Source: Paracoccaceae bacterium
GTDB lineage: Bacteria; Pseudomonadota; Alphaproteobacteria; Rhodobacterales; Rhodobacteraceae
DNA: 6,628 bases
Reading direction: 5' to 3'
NCBI GenBank assembly: GCA_011523445.1
Contig: WTGT01000074.1
Span: 1-6,628, forward strand
In this document: piece by piece, positions 1-6,187 of the stretch
Numbering within the stretch: position 1 is the first letter of the stretch
Layout: every line of letters starts with the position of its first letter
The notes under the pieces: generated by a model
The model's input: only the letters and a program-made list of their open reading frames with translations
Database searches by the model: none
Told to the model about the DNA's origin: nothing
Position numbers and translations under genes: made by a program

Positions 1-889
1 AATCGGGGGAATACCCTGGTTCAATGCCATGGAGGAAGGAATCAAGGCCAGGGGAGCTGAACTCGGTATGGATGCCTGGATGGTAGGCCCTACTTCTGCC
101 GACCCGGCACTTCAGGTTAGAGCCATTGAAGACTTGATTGCCCAAGGGGTCGATATCATCGGTGTTGTACCGAATGACGAAGGTGCTCTTGAACCAGTCC
201 TCACCAAGGCAATGGAAGCAGGCATCAAGGTTGTCGCACATGAAGGACCAGGCCTGATGAATGTTGATTGGAATTTCGAACTAGCATCTGCAACAGGATT
301 TGGTGAAGCACATGCTAAACTGCTTTGTGAAAAGGTTAATGGTTCTGGTCAATATGCAGTTTATGTCGGCTCACTCACAGTCCCATTGCACAATGCTTGG
401 GCAGATGCAGCTATTGCTTGGATGGGAGAAAATTGTCCCCAACTTGAGCTGATAGGTGAACGTTACGGGGTTGCCGAAAGTGTCGATGACAGTCGTACCA
501 CAGCCCTGGATCTTATAGCAGCAAATCCGGATCTCAAGGGTTTCCTGGCTTTTGGTAGCCAAGGCCCGATTGGTGCTGGTCGAGCTGTCCAGGAAAGAAG
601 AATGGGAGGACAGATTCATGTTCTTGGACCATTTTCACCAGGACAGGGCAGACAGTTGGTGCATGAAGGAATTCTCTCCGGCGGGTTTATGTGGAACCCC
701 ATGGAAGCCGGTCGGGTTTTCGTAACCATGGGCAAGATGCTTGCTGATGGTGCATCTATTGAAGAAGGAACCATGATTGAAGGACTTGGTGCGGTGAGCC
801 CGGACCCAGCAACCAGAAATATCATTACCGATAACCTTCTTGAATTGAACGTCAACACCGTTGACGGTTTGGCTGATATGGGCCTCTAA
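1..889 (+). CDS. Sugar ABC transporter substrate-binding protein, 5' truncated by window edge
   Basis: Periplasmic binding protein of the RbsB/RhaS/LsrB type (Peripla_BP_4 fold), expected to capture a monosaccharide outside the inner membrane and deliver it to the permeases encoded downstream. The frame is open from base 2, and the codons before the methionine at base 29 read IGGIPWFNA, a typical first beta-strand and loop of this fold. The real start, signal peptide and about 40 residues are therefore off the left edge, and base 29 is not the start. 295 residues are visible; the family is usually about 330-350. Landmarks are the PTSADP segment (bases 89-106) before helix LQVRAIEDLIAQG, the IIGVVPND strand, and FMWNPMEAG (686-712) near the C-terminus, which resembles RhaS/LsrB proteins. 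Automated tools may call this an autoinducer-2 binder, but the adjacent ketose epimerase argues for a sugar. The ligand is unknown. It is the first visible gene of the operon. Confidence 0.9.
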   Translation, partial: IGGIPWFNAMEEGIKARGAELGMDAWMVGPTSADPALQVRAIEDLIAQGVDIIGVVPNDEGALEPVLTKAMEAGIKVVAHEGPGLMNVDWNFELASATGFGEAHAKLLCEKVNGSGQYAVYVGSLTVPLHNAWADAAIAWMGENCPQLELIGERYGVAESVDDSRTTALDLIAANPDLKGFLAFGSQGPIGAGRAVQERRMGGQIHVLGPFSPGQGRQLVHEGILSGGFMWNPMEAGRVFVTMGKMLADGASIEEGTMIEGLGAVSPDPATRNIITDNLLELNVNTVDGLADMGL

Positions 890-897
890 TTGTTTAT

Positions 898-921
898 GGG
901 TGGGGGTTCTTGCCTCCACCC
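898..921 (+). promoter_or_regulatory. Intercistronic hairpin after the binding-protein gene
   Basis: A 9-base-pair stem (898-906 with 913-921, one G-U wobble) and a 6-base loop begin 8 bases after the stop codon of the binding-protein gene. The bases after the stem are not a T run, so a strong intrinsic terminator is unlikely. In many binding-protein transporters a hairpin at this place stabilises the upstream message or causes partial termination, so that binding protein exceeds membrane subunits. That role is inferred here from position and stem strength only. Confidence 0.6.
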
Positions 922-932
922 GATTATCTTCC

Positions 933-946
933 CCACAAATATGTGG
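933..946 (+). repeat. Small inverted repeat CCACA-AATA-TGTGG
   Basis: A perfect 5-base inverted repeat with a 4-base spacer lies 11 bases downstream of the larger hairpin. It may be a minor RNA stem or a protein-binding dyad. It is short enough to occur by chance, so it is given low weight. Confidence 0.3.
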
Positions 947-980
947 TCTTATACACATTGTGCATCTGAAAATAATTTCA

Positions 981-1018
981 GGAAGGGTTGGTAAATAATT
1001 GTTTATCGGTAACCTTCC
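981..1018 (+). promoter_or_regulatory. Nested inverted repeat upstream of the ATPase gene
   Basis: Outer arms GGAAGGGTT (981-989) and AACCTTCC (1011-1018) pair with one bulged G. Between them, 990-1007 is an 18-base near-palindrome that differs from perfect symmetry at only two pairs, both of which would be G-U in RNA. The structure ends 36 bases before the ATPase start. It could be an RNA stem affecting differential expression between the binding protein and the membrane components, or a DNA operator for an internal promoter. I see no convincing -35/-10 pair next to it. Confidence 0.45.
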
Positions 1019-1041
1019 TTCCAATTGGTAAAATGAATTCC

Positions 1042-1045
1042 AGGA
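1042..1045 (+). promoter_or_regulatory. Ribosome binding site (AGGA) of the ATPase gene
   Basis: AGGA ends 9 bases before the ATG at 1055. It supports that start over the ATG at 1033, which is in another frame. This is the only gene of the operon with a free-standing ribosome site after a gap; the later ones lie inside or against the preceding gene. Confidence 0.6.
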
Positions 1046-1054
1046 CCTGTAACG

Positions 1055-2554
1055 ATGACAACTGATCCGGAATGGGTATTATCACTTGAGAATGTTTCCA
1101 AGAATTTCGGTGGTGTCAAGGCATTGACCGACGTATCATTCCAGGTAAAACCAGGTGAAGTTCATTGTCTTGCTGGAGAAAATGGGTGCGGGAAAAGTAC
1201 CCTGATCAAGATAATTACAGGTGTTTATACTCCTTCACCAGGAGCAAAACTGAATATACTTGGGAAGGAAATAGACCATATTACCCCTGCCCTAGCAAGG
1301 GAAATGGGAATTTCGGTCATCTGGCAAGACCTTGCGCTTTTTCCCCATATGTCCGTGGCAGAAAATATCTCCTTTGATGAAGTGGTAGGGTTCTGGCCGA
1401 AGCTGGTTCGAACCGAATCATTCAAGCCCAAGGTTGAAGCTATTCTAAAACGCTTGAATGTTGAAATGGACCTGGATGAGCCCATCAAGGACTTGCCCAT
1501 TGCCCAAAGGCAAATTGTTGCCATTGCCAGAGCCTTGATGGGAAATGCCAAGTTGATTTTCATGGACGAACCCACTTCCTCCCTGACCCAATCCGAAACA
1601 AACATGCTCATGAGGATTGTGCAGAAACTATCCGAAGACGGTGTTGCGGTTGTCTTCGTAAGTCACCGATTGGCCGAAGTTCTTGCCATTTCCTCACAGG
1701 TAACCGTTTTGCGTGATGGGCATCTTGTAGGAGTTTTTCCAACAGAGGGTATGACGCAAACGAAACTTGCCGAATTGATGACCAATCTCACCCTGGTTAA
1801 TGAGGTTACAGCAACTCCTGATATTGATACCGAATCAATTTTGGAAATAGAAAACCTGTCACGGGAAAATGAATTCCAAAACGTATCATTGAATATCAAA
1901 AAAGGGGAAATCGTAGGACTCACAGGCCTGATCGGTGCCGGTCGAACGGAGTTGGCACATGCCGTGATAGGAATGACAAAACCGACTTCGGGTACTATCA
2001 GACTTGGTGGCAAGGAAGTTAATTTCAGTTCCATTCGAGATGCCATACTCGAAGGAATTGCCTATGTTTCTGAGGACCGTCTTTCGCTTGGGTTGATTCA
2101 ACCTCAATCAATCGCCGACAACATTGTAACTACAGTACTCAATAGAATCCTGACATTCATGGGGTTTGTTTCTGACAAGAAAAAGGAATCCATGGTCAAT
2201 TATTGGATCAAGGAGTTGGCCATAAGAATTGGCGAACCTTCTGATGCGGTTTCTACCCTTTCAGGAGGAAACCAACAAAGGGTTGTCCTCGCCAAGTGGC
2301 TGGCCACCGAACCACAGTTGATGATATTGGATAATCCGACGGTTGGTGTTGATGTGGGTGCCAGAGCAGGCATCTTCAGAATTGTCAAATCCCTCGCCGA
2401 GCAAGGAATGGGAATCCTTCTGATTTCGGACGAGGTTCATGAAGTACACTTTAACTCCGACCGGGTTTTGGTAATGACCAACGGCGAAATCAACCTAGAG
2501 CATAATCCCTTGGAACATTCAGTCGAGCAGCTTGAAAGCATAGTATATGCTTAG
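1055..2554 (+). CDS. Sugar ABC transporter ATP-binding protein, two fused ATPase domains
   Basis: Cytoplasmic ATPase of the monosaccharide importer (RbsA/XylG/MglA/LsrA class, CUT2), 499 residues, the normal length for the family. Domain 1 (about 8-245) is complete: Walker A GENGCGKST at 41-49 with Lys47, Q-loop Gln91, a signature of the family's degenerate kind (LPIAQRQ, 147-153), Walker B LIFMDE ending in Glu172, and H-loop His204. Domain 2 (about 262-499) has the usual Lys-less Walker A (GLIGAGRT, 291-298) and a perfect LSGGNQQ signature (402-408). Its Walker B ends in LDN, with Asn427 where the catalytic Glu normally sits, and Ser458 stands at the H-loop position. So only the site built on domain 1's Walker motifs and domain 2's signature looks able to hydrolyse ATP. 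The stop overlaps the next start by 8 bases. The subfamily is certain; the sugar is not. Confidence 0.96.
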   Translation: MTTDPEWVLSLENVSKNFGGVKALTDVSFQVKPGEVHCLAGENGCGKSTLIKIITGVYTPSPGAKLNILGKEIDHITPALAREMGISVIWQDLALFPHMSVAENISFDEVVGFWPKLVRTESFKPKVEAILKRLNVEMDLDEPIKDLPIAQRQIVAIARALMGNAKLIFMDEPTSSLTQSETNMLMRIVQKLSEDGVAVVFVSHRLAEVLAISSQVTVLRDGHLVGVFPTEGMTQTKLAELMTNLTLVNEVTATPDIDTESILEIENLSRENEFQNVSLNIKKGEIVGLTGLIGAGRTELAHAVIGMTKPTSGTIRLGGKEVNFSSIRDAILEGIAYVSEDRLSLGLIQPQSIADNIVTTVLNRILTFMGFVSDKKKESMVNYWIKELAIRIGEPSDAVSTLSGGNQQRVVLAKWLATEPQLMILDNPTVGVDVGARAGIFRIVKSLAEQGMGILLISDEVHEVHFNSDRVLVMTNGEINLEHNPLEHSVEQLESIVYA

Positions 2555-3560
2555 GTTGAAATTATTTGCAAACTACACGGTAGAGATGCGTCTGCTGGTC
2601 GTTCTCGTCATTATGTGTTTTGGTTTGTCTCTTGCCTCAGACCAGTTTCTGAGCCTTGGAAACCTAACTTCATTACTCAACAACAATGCTGTAAACCTCA
2701 TTTGGGCGGTTGGCTTGCTTGTTGTTTTAATTTCTGGTGGTATTGACATTTCATTTGCCGTAGCCGCCTCAGTTGTACAGTATGTTGCTGCCTACTGTTT
2801 CGGGTTCCTGGGTGGAGGCAATTGGATTCTGGGTTTCTTGGTAAGCGGCTTGATTGGTATAGGTTTGGGCCTTATCAATGCCACCTTGATTCATGGATTC
2901 CGAATTATTTCGATTGTTATCACCATTGCCACTTTCAACGCATTTTTTGGGCTGTTGATGTTCTTCACTTCAGGTAGGAACATTTACAATCTTCCCAGTT
3001 GGTGGACATCACGTATATTTATTTTTGAACATCAGTCAGCCAATGGTACATGGTCCGAACTTAATCTTGCCGTTGCAGTAATGATTGGATGTGTTGTAGC
3101 AACCTGGATATTGATAAGGTTCACCGGCACCGGACGTCAGCTCTATGCATTTGGTGATAATCCTGAGGCTGCTAGACGAGCAGGTGTCAATATTGCCCTT
3201 ATGCAAGCCGTGGCTTATGGCTGGATGGGGATGATGGCAGGTATAGCAGGCCTGATGCAAGTCAACATCGTCAAAGAGGTAATCCCCAATGCCTTGTATG
3301 GACGAGAACTCGAAGTCTTGGCAGCTGTCGTCCTTGGAGGTGCAAGGTTAGGTGGTGGCAAGGGTTCAATACTTGGGTGTCTTCTTGGAGTCATGTTTGT
3401 GGCCATCACGCAAAATGGTCTTAACCTCCTGGGAGTTTCGCCGTTTGCATTCCAGATGATCATTGGTGGAAGCATCCTGATAGCAGTTTCAACATCAAAT
3501 ATTCAAATTGGTTCTGATCTGTTTAAAAACCCTGGAAAATATATTCGTACACGCTACTGA
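2547..3560 (+). CDS. Sugar ABC transporter permease, RbsC type (first of two)
   Basis: Inner-membrane channel subunit of the importer (BPD_transp_2 family), 337 residues, within the usual 310-350. The chain is a run of hydrophobic segments, roughly 15-31, 51-83 (probably two), 93-115, 119-141, 173-192, 220-238, 273-292 and 301-317. The family hallmark GGIDIS is at 64-69. The cytoplasmic loop GRQLYAFGDNPEAARRAGVN (196-215) is the conserved ATPase-docking segment. ATG at 2547 lies inside the ATPase gene (ATGCTTAG, 8-base overlap), with no good ribosome site of its own, so translation is probably coupled to the ATPase. It should form a heterodimer with the second permease, two bases downstream. 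Confidence 0.95.
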   Translation: MLRLKLFANYTVEMRLLVVLVIMCFGLSLASDQFLSLGNLTSLLNNNAVNLIWAVGLLVVLISGGIDISFAVAASVVQYVAAYCFGFLGGGNWILGFLVSGLIGIGLGLINATLIHGFRIISIVITIATFNAFFGLLMFFTSGRNIYNLPSWWTSRIFIFEHQSANGTWSELNLAVAVMIGCVVATWILIRFTGTGRQLYAFGDNPEAARRAGVNIALMQAVAYGWMGMMAGIAGLMQVNIVKEVIPNALYGRELEVLAAVVLGGARLGGGKGSILGCLLGVMFVAITQNGLNLLGVSPFAFQMIIGGSILIAVSTSNIQIGSDLFKNPGKYIRTRY

Positions 3561-3562
3561 TC

Positions 3563-4558
3563 ATGCGACAACTTGTTCAAAATATTTCTGATCAAATAGG
3601 CAAGGAAACTTTCGCCCTGATTTGCTTTCTGGCGTTCCTGTTTCTTACATTTTCCAGTTTGACACCAAGATTTTTGACTGCAGCCAATCTCAGTTCGATG
3701 GCTTTTCAACTTCCAGTGTTGGGAATCCTGACACTTGCCATGCTTGCTCCGATACTTTCGGGTGGTCTCAATTTGGCAATTATATTTACTGCAAACCTTT
3801 CCGGATTAACGCTTGCCTGGACATTGTTGCAGGCTGGTGGACCTGACGCAGGAATATTTGCTTTTATCATCGGGGTCGCTGCAGCTCTTGCCGTAGGGGC
3901 AGCCGCCGGACTTGTCATGGGGCTTGCCGTCGCTTACACGGGTGCCCATCCAATTTTGGTTTCACTGGCCATGATGATATTTCTGCGGGGACTTGGTGAG
4001 TTCCTTACACGAGGGGGCGATATATCCGGTTTTCCAGAATTTGTTGGAACCATTGGTCATGGCAGTTTGTTCCTGATACCCATTCCCATGATTATTTTTA
4101 CACTGGTTGCCCTGGCATGGCATATAATGCTTGTGTCAACCAAACATGGATTTTCAGTTTACATGATTGGATCCAACCTCAACGCCTCTGAATATTCGGG
4201 AATTCCAACCAAAAAGACGCTAACCCTGATTTATACATTTTCAGGTGTCTTGTGTGGTATTGCAGGAATTCTCATGGTTTCCCGTTTCAATTCTGTTCGG
4301 GTTGGGCATGGGGAAGCCTTGTTACTGGTGACCGTATTGGCTTGCTTCTTGGGCGGCATCGATCCTTTTGGTGGATTTGGAAAAGTAATGCCCGTGGTTA
4401 TTGCCTTGATTATCCTGCAAGTATTGTCTTCGGGATTAAACCTTTTGGGGGCCAATCAGCACCTGTCAACAGCAGTATGGGGTTTATTTTTGATTTTGGT
4501 CATGGTAATCAGGCATGTGGTAAATCAATTGAGGAATTATTTGGCAAGAAGGGAATGA
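3563..4558 (+). CDS. Sugar ABC transporter permease, RbsC type (second, divergent)
   Basis: Second membrane subunit of the same importer, 331 residues with about 8-10 hydrophobic segments (first at about 15-31, last at about 302-317) and a basic C-terminal tail. The hallmark motif is altered: SGGLNLA at 66-72 replaces the usual GGIDLS, while the docking loop (GFSVYMIGSNLNASEYSGI, 196-214) and GGIDPFGGFGK (264-274) are kept. It starts two bases after the first permease's stop with no visible ribosome site, so coupled translation is likely. Having two non-identical permeases is common in RhaP/Q- and LsrC/D-like systems and contrasts with the single RbsC of ribose transport. The substrate cannot be read from the sequence. 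Confidence 0.94.
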   Translation: MRQLVQNISDQIGKETFALICFLAFLFLTFSSLTPRFLTAANLSSMAFQLPVLGILTLAMLAPILSGGLNLAIIFTANLSGLTLAWTLLQAGGPDAGIFAFIIGVAAALAVGAAAGLVMGLAVAYTGAHPILVSLAMMIFLRGLGEFLTRGGDISGFPEFVGTIGHGSLFLIPIPMIIFTLVALAWHIMLVSTKHGFSVYMIGSNLNASEYSGIPTKKTLTLIYTFSGVLCGIAGILMVSRFNSVRVGHGEALLLVTVLACFLGGIDPFGGFGKVMPVVIALIILQVLSSGLNLLGANQHLSTAVWGLFLILVMVIRHVVNQLRNYLARRE

Positions 4559-4559
4559 A

Positions 4560-5408
4560 ATGAAGGGATTTGGCGTACATGCTTGCATGTGGACGATGAA
4601 GTGGGATCGTGATGGAGCTGAGCTGGGTGTTCGTTCGGCAGCAAGTTACTATGTAGATTTTGTGGAAATTCCTCTATTGGATCCATCAATTGTAGATACG
4701 GTATATACACGCAAACTACTGGAAAAATATGAATTGAATGCAGTATGTTCATTGGGTTTGCCTGAAGGCAGATGGCCGTCGAATAATCCTGAAGGTGCCA
4801 TAGCTTTTCTGAAAATTGCCCTGGAGAAGTCCAAGGAAATGGGAGCAGATGCATTAACTGGAGTTACATTTGGCGGAATAGGAGAACGAACTGGTTTTCC
4901 ACCTACTAGGGCAGAAATTGACAATGTTGCGTACGCTGTAGATGTAATAGGCAAATATGCCAAATCCCTGGGATTACTATTTGGTATCGAACCGGTAAAT
5001 AGATATGAAACCCATTTGCTTAACACTGGCTGGCAGGCTCGGGATCTAATTGAACGCATCGGCAATGATAATGTGTTCATCCATCTTGACACATATCACA
5101 TGAACATTGAAGAAAAAGGTGTTGTGAATGGGATCATTGATGCGTCAAAATATTTGAAATACATTCATCTCTCCGAGAGTGACAGGGGAACGCCTGGATG
5201 TGGAACCTGTGATTGGGATGAAATTTTTGGTGGGCTGGCAGCCGTCGGGTTTGACGGTGGAATGGCAATGGAGAGTTTTATTGAACTACCCCCTGAGATT
5301 GCAAATGGTTTATGTGTCTGGCGTCCCGTTGCCAACAGCAATACCGAAGTAATGGATGAAGGGCTGCCATTCCTTCGAAACAAGGCAAAGCAATACAGGT
5401 TGATTTAG
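4560..5408 (+). CDS. Ketose 3-epimerase (D-tagatose / D-allulose / L-ribulose 3-epimerase family)
   Basis: Cytoplasmic TIM-barrel enzyme (AP_endonuc_2 superfamily), 282 residues, expected to invert C3 of a free ketose with a divalent metal. From remembered Pseudomonas cichorii D-tagatose 3-epimerase numbering, metal ligands Glu152, Asp185, His211 and Glu246 correspond to Glu144, Asp177, His203 and Glu238 here. Substrate residues Glu158, His188 and Arg217 correspond to Glu150, His180 and Arg209. The offset is 8 in every case. Family motifs EPVNRYE (144-150), LDTYHMNIEE (176-185) and WDEIFGGL (219-226) are clear. Trp11 and Trp15 are kept, but position 7 is His where tagatose/allulose epimerases have Phe or Tyr. 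With LLNT at 153-156, this suggests the L-ribulose-3-epimerase-like side of the family, by inference. A GGGA ribosome site (4551-4554) and a one-base gap place it as last gene of the operon. A plain sugar-phosphate isomerase is less likely. Confidence 0.9.
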   Translation: MKGFGVHACMWTMKWDRDGAELGVRSAASYYVDFVEIPLLDPSIVDTVYTRKLLEKYELNAVCSLGLPEGRWPSNNPEGAIAFLKIALEKSKEMGADALTGVTFGGIGERTGFPPTRAEIDNVAYAVDVIGKYAKSLGLLFGIEPVNRYETHLLNTGWQARDLIERIGNDNVFIHLDTYHMNIEEKGVVNGIIDASKYLKYIHLSESDRGTPGCGTCDWDEIFGGLAAVGFDGGMAMESFIELPPEIANGLCVWRPVANSNTEVMDEGLPFLRNKAKQYRLI

Positions 5409-5871
5409 GCAACCTTTGACAAGATTATCAATTGGAATGATTGAAAGTAGACCGTCCAAACTATTTCGTATGTAAATTACTTTGGAATTTATCTGGCTTC
5501 CAACAATTGTTCAGTTTGGATTTTGTACACCTATACCTGATAAACTCCTTTCACTACTTTTAACCAAGTTAAATTTTGGAAATCCGTGACTTACCTGAAG
5601 TGATTAATCATACCAGTTCTTAACTATAAAGACTTATGAATTGATACCATCTCCCTATTTGGCAAAGGATTTACTGAATAGTAGTCATACCAAGAATAAA
5701 TAGGGAATTCTTATGGGTCTAAATTGCAATAAGTTTTTTCATTATACCTGATTTTGTTCTTAACATATTTGATCACGATACCTATTATTTTCCTTGGAGG
5801 GACATCTCTGGGTGACTTTATCAAGCCTTTGCAATACCTCTTTTTTTGGCCACTGTCGATCTTCCTAACAG
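5409..5871 (+). other. A+T-rich intergenic spacer without a convincing gene
   Basis: This stretch separates the sugar operon from the toxin-antitoxin promoter. I find no strong terminator for the operon. The candidates are a weak TTGGAA/TTCCAA stem (5482-5487 with 5498-5503, 10-base loop) and TTTAAC-CAA-GTTAAA (5559-5573), an A+T-only-stable stem followed by ATTTTGG. A 9-base inverted repeat at 5652-5706 is listed separately. From about 5733 one plus-strand frame stays open to 5936 and would encode a hydrophobic peptide, but it has no good start or ribosome site. The line 5581-5640 is 32% G+C by hand count. Confidence 0.6.
5652..5706. repeat. 9-base inverted repeat with 37-base spacer
   Basis: TCCCTATTT (5652-5660) and AAATAGGGA (5698-5706) are perfect inverted copies. 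No transposase or flanking direct repeat is visible. It could be a long-loop stem, a pair of protein sites, or a remnant of a small element; function is unknown. Confidence 0.35.
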
Positions 5872-5899
5872 TTGACACCAAGAACTTTGGGTGTATATC
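5872..5899 (+). promoter_or_regulatory. Probable sigma-70-type promoter of the toxin-antitoxin module
   Basis: A perfect TTGACA (5872-5877) is followed after 16 bases by TATATC (5894-5899), which matches four of six -10 positions. Transcription would begin about 25 bases before the antitoxin ATG. An ACTGT/ACAGT inverted pair (5852-5856 and 5868-5872) touches the -35 box and could be an additional repressor contact. This is the best promoter in the window. Confidence 0.6.
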
Positions 5900-5922
5900 C
5901 ATTTACAGTGCAAAAAATGGAT
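5897..5922 (+). promoter_or_regulatory. Candidate operator or RNA stem over the antitoxin ribosome site
   Basis: ATCCATTT (5897-5904) and AAATGGAT (5915-5922) form a perfect 8-base inverted repeat with a 10-base spacer. It runs from the end of the -10 box into the ribosome binding site GGATGGG (5919-5925). As DNA it is well placed for autorepression by the ribbon-helix-helix antitoxin. As RNA it would hide part of the ribosome site. Which applies is inference. Confidence 0.5.
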
Positions 5923-5932
5923 GGGTTGCATC

Positions 5933-6187
5933 ATGAAAACCAAAACATCAACAAGGGTATCGGTTGATTTAGTACCGGATTTCCATGCGGAATTGAAAGC
6001 AAGGGCCCAAGCAAGCGCCAAGACGTTGAAAAACTATATGACAGATGCTTTGGCAGAGCGTATCAATAAGGACAGGGAAGAGGAAGAAGACAGGTATTGG
6101 GGAGAGCGGGCCAAAGAGGCTAGGGAAGAAGGTTTTGTAAGTGTAGAGGAATCCGAGGCTTATTTGAAGCGCTTGTTAAATGCTTAA
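5933..6187 (+). CDS. RelB-like ribbon-helix-helix antitoxin
   Basis: 84-residue cytoplasmic protein expected to bind its operon's promoter and neutralise the adjacent toxin. Residues 7-44 fit a ribbon-helix-helix DNA-binding domain: strand TRVSVD (7-12) with alternating residues, helix about 15-27, turn, helix about 31-45. An acidic/basic linker follows (EEEED, 49-53). The C-terminal part (67-84, GFVSVEESEAYLKRLLNA) resembles the toxin-wrapping tail of RelB-family antitoxins. The start at 5933 is chosen because GGATGGG (5919-5925) lies 7 bases upstream and the conserved domain begins soon after; the upstream GTG (5891) and ATG (5921) in the same frame fall in or before the ribosome site. Its stop overlaps the toxin ATG by 8 bases. 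The antitoxin looks intact. A stand-alone regulator is possible if the toxin is dead. Confidence 0.85.
   Translation: MKTKTSTRVSVDLVPDFHAELKARAQASAKTLKNYMTDALAERINKDREEEEDRYWGERAKEAREEGFVSVEESEAYLKRLLNA

Noticed and set aside
1..889. Autoinducer-2 (LsrB) identity for the binding protein
   Set aside because: Similarity to LsrB is at family level only, the N-terminus is missing, and no lsrF, lsrG, lsrK or lsrR gene is present; the adjacent ketose epimerase points to a sugar.
2547..2554. The same 7-base overlap ATGCTTA at two gene junctions (2547 and 6180)
   Set aside because: Both are simple start/stop overlaps encoding Met-Leu; a shared origin is not needed to explain so short a match.
5711..5902. 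Minus-strand 63-codon open frame in the spacer
   Set aside because: No ribosome site, unusual composition, and it overlaps the promoter and another open frame; it looks like a chance frame in A+T-rich DNA.
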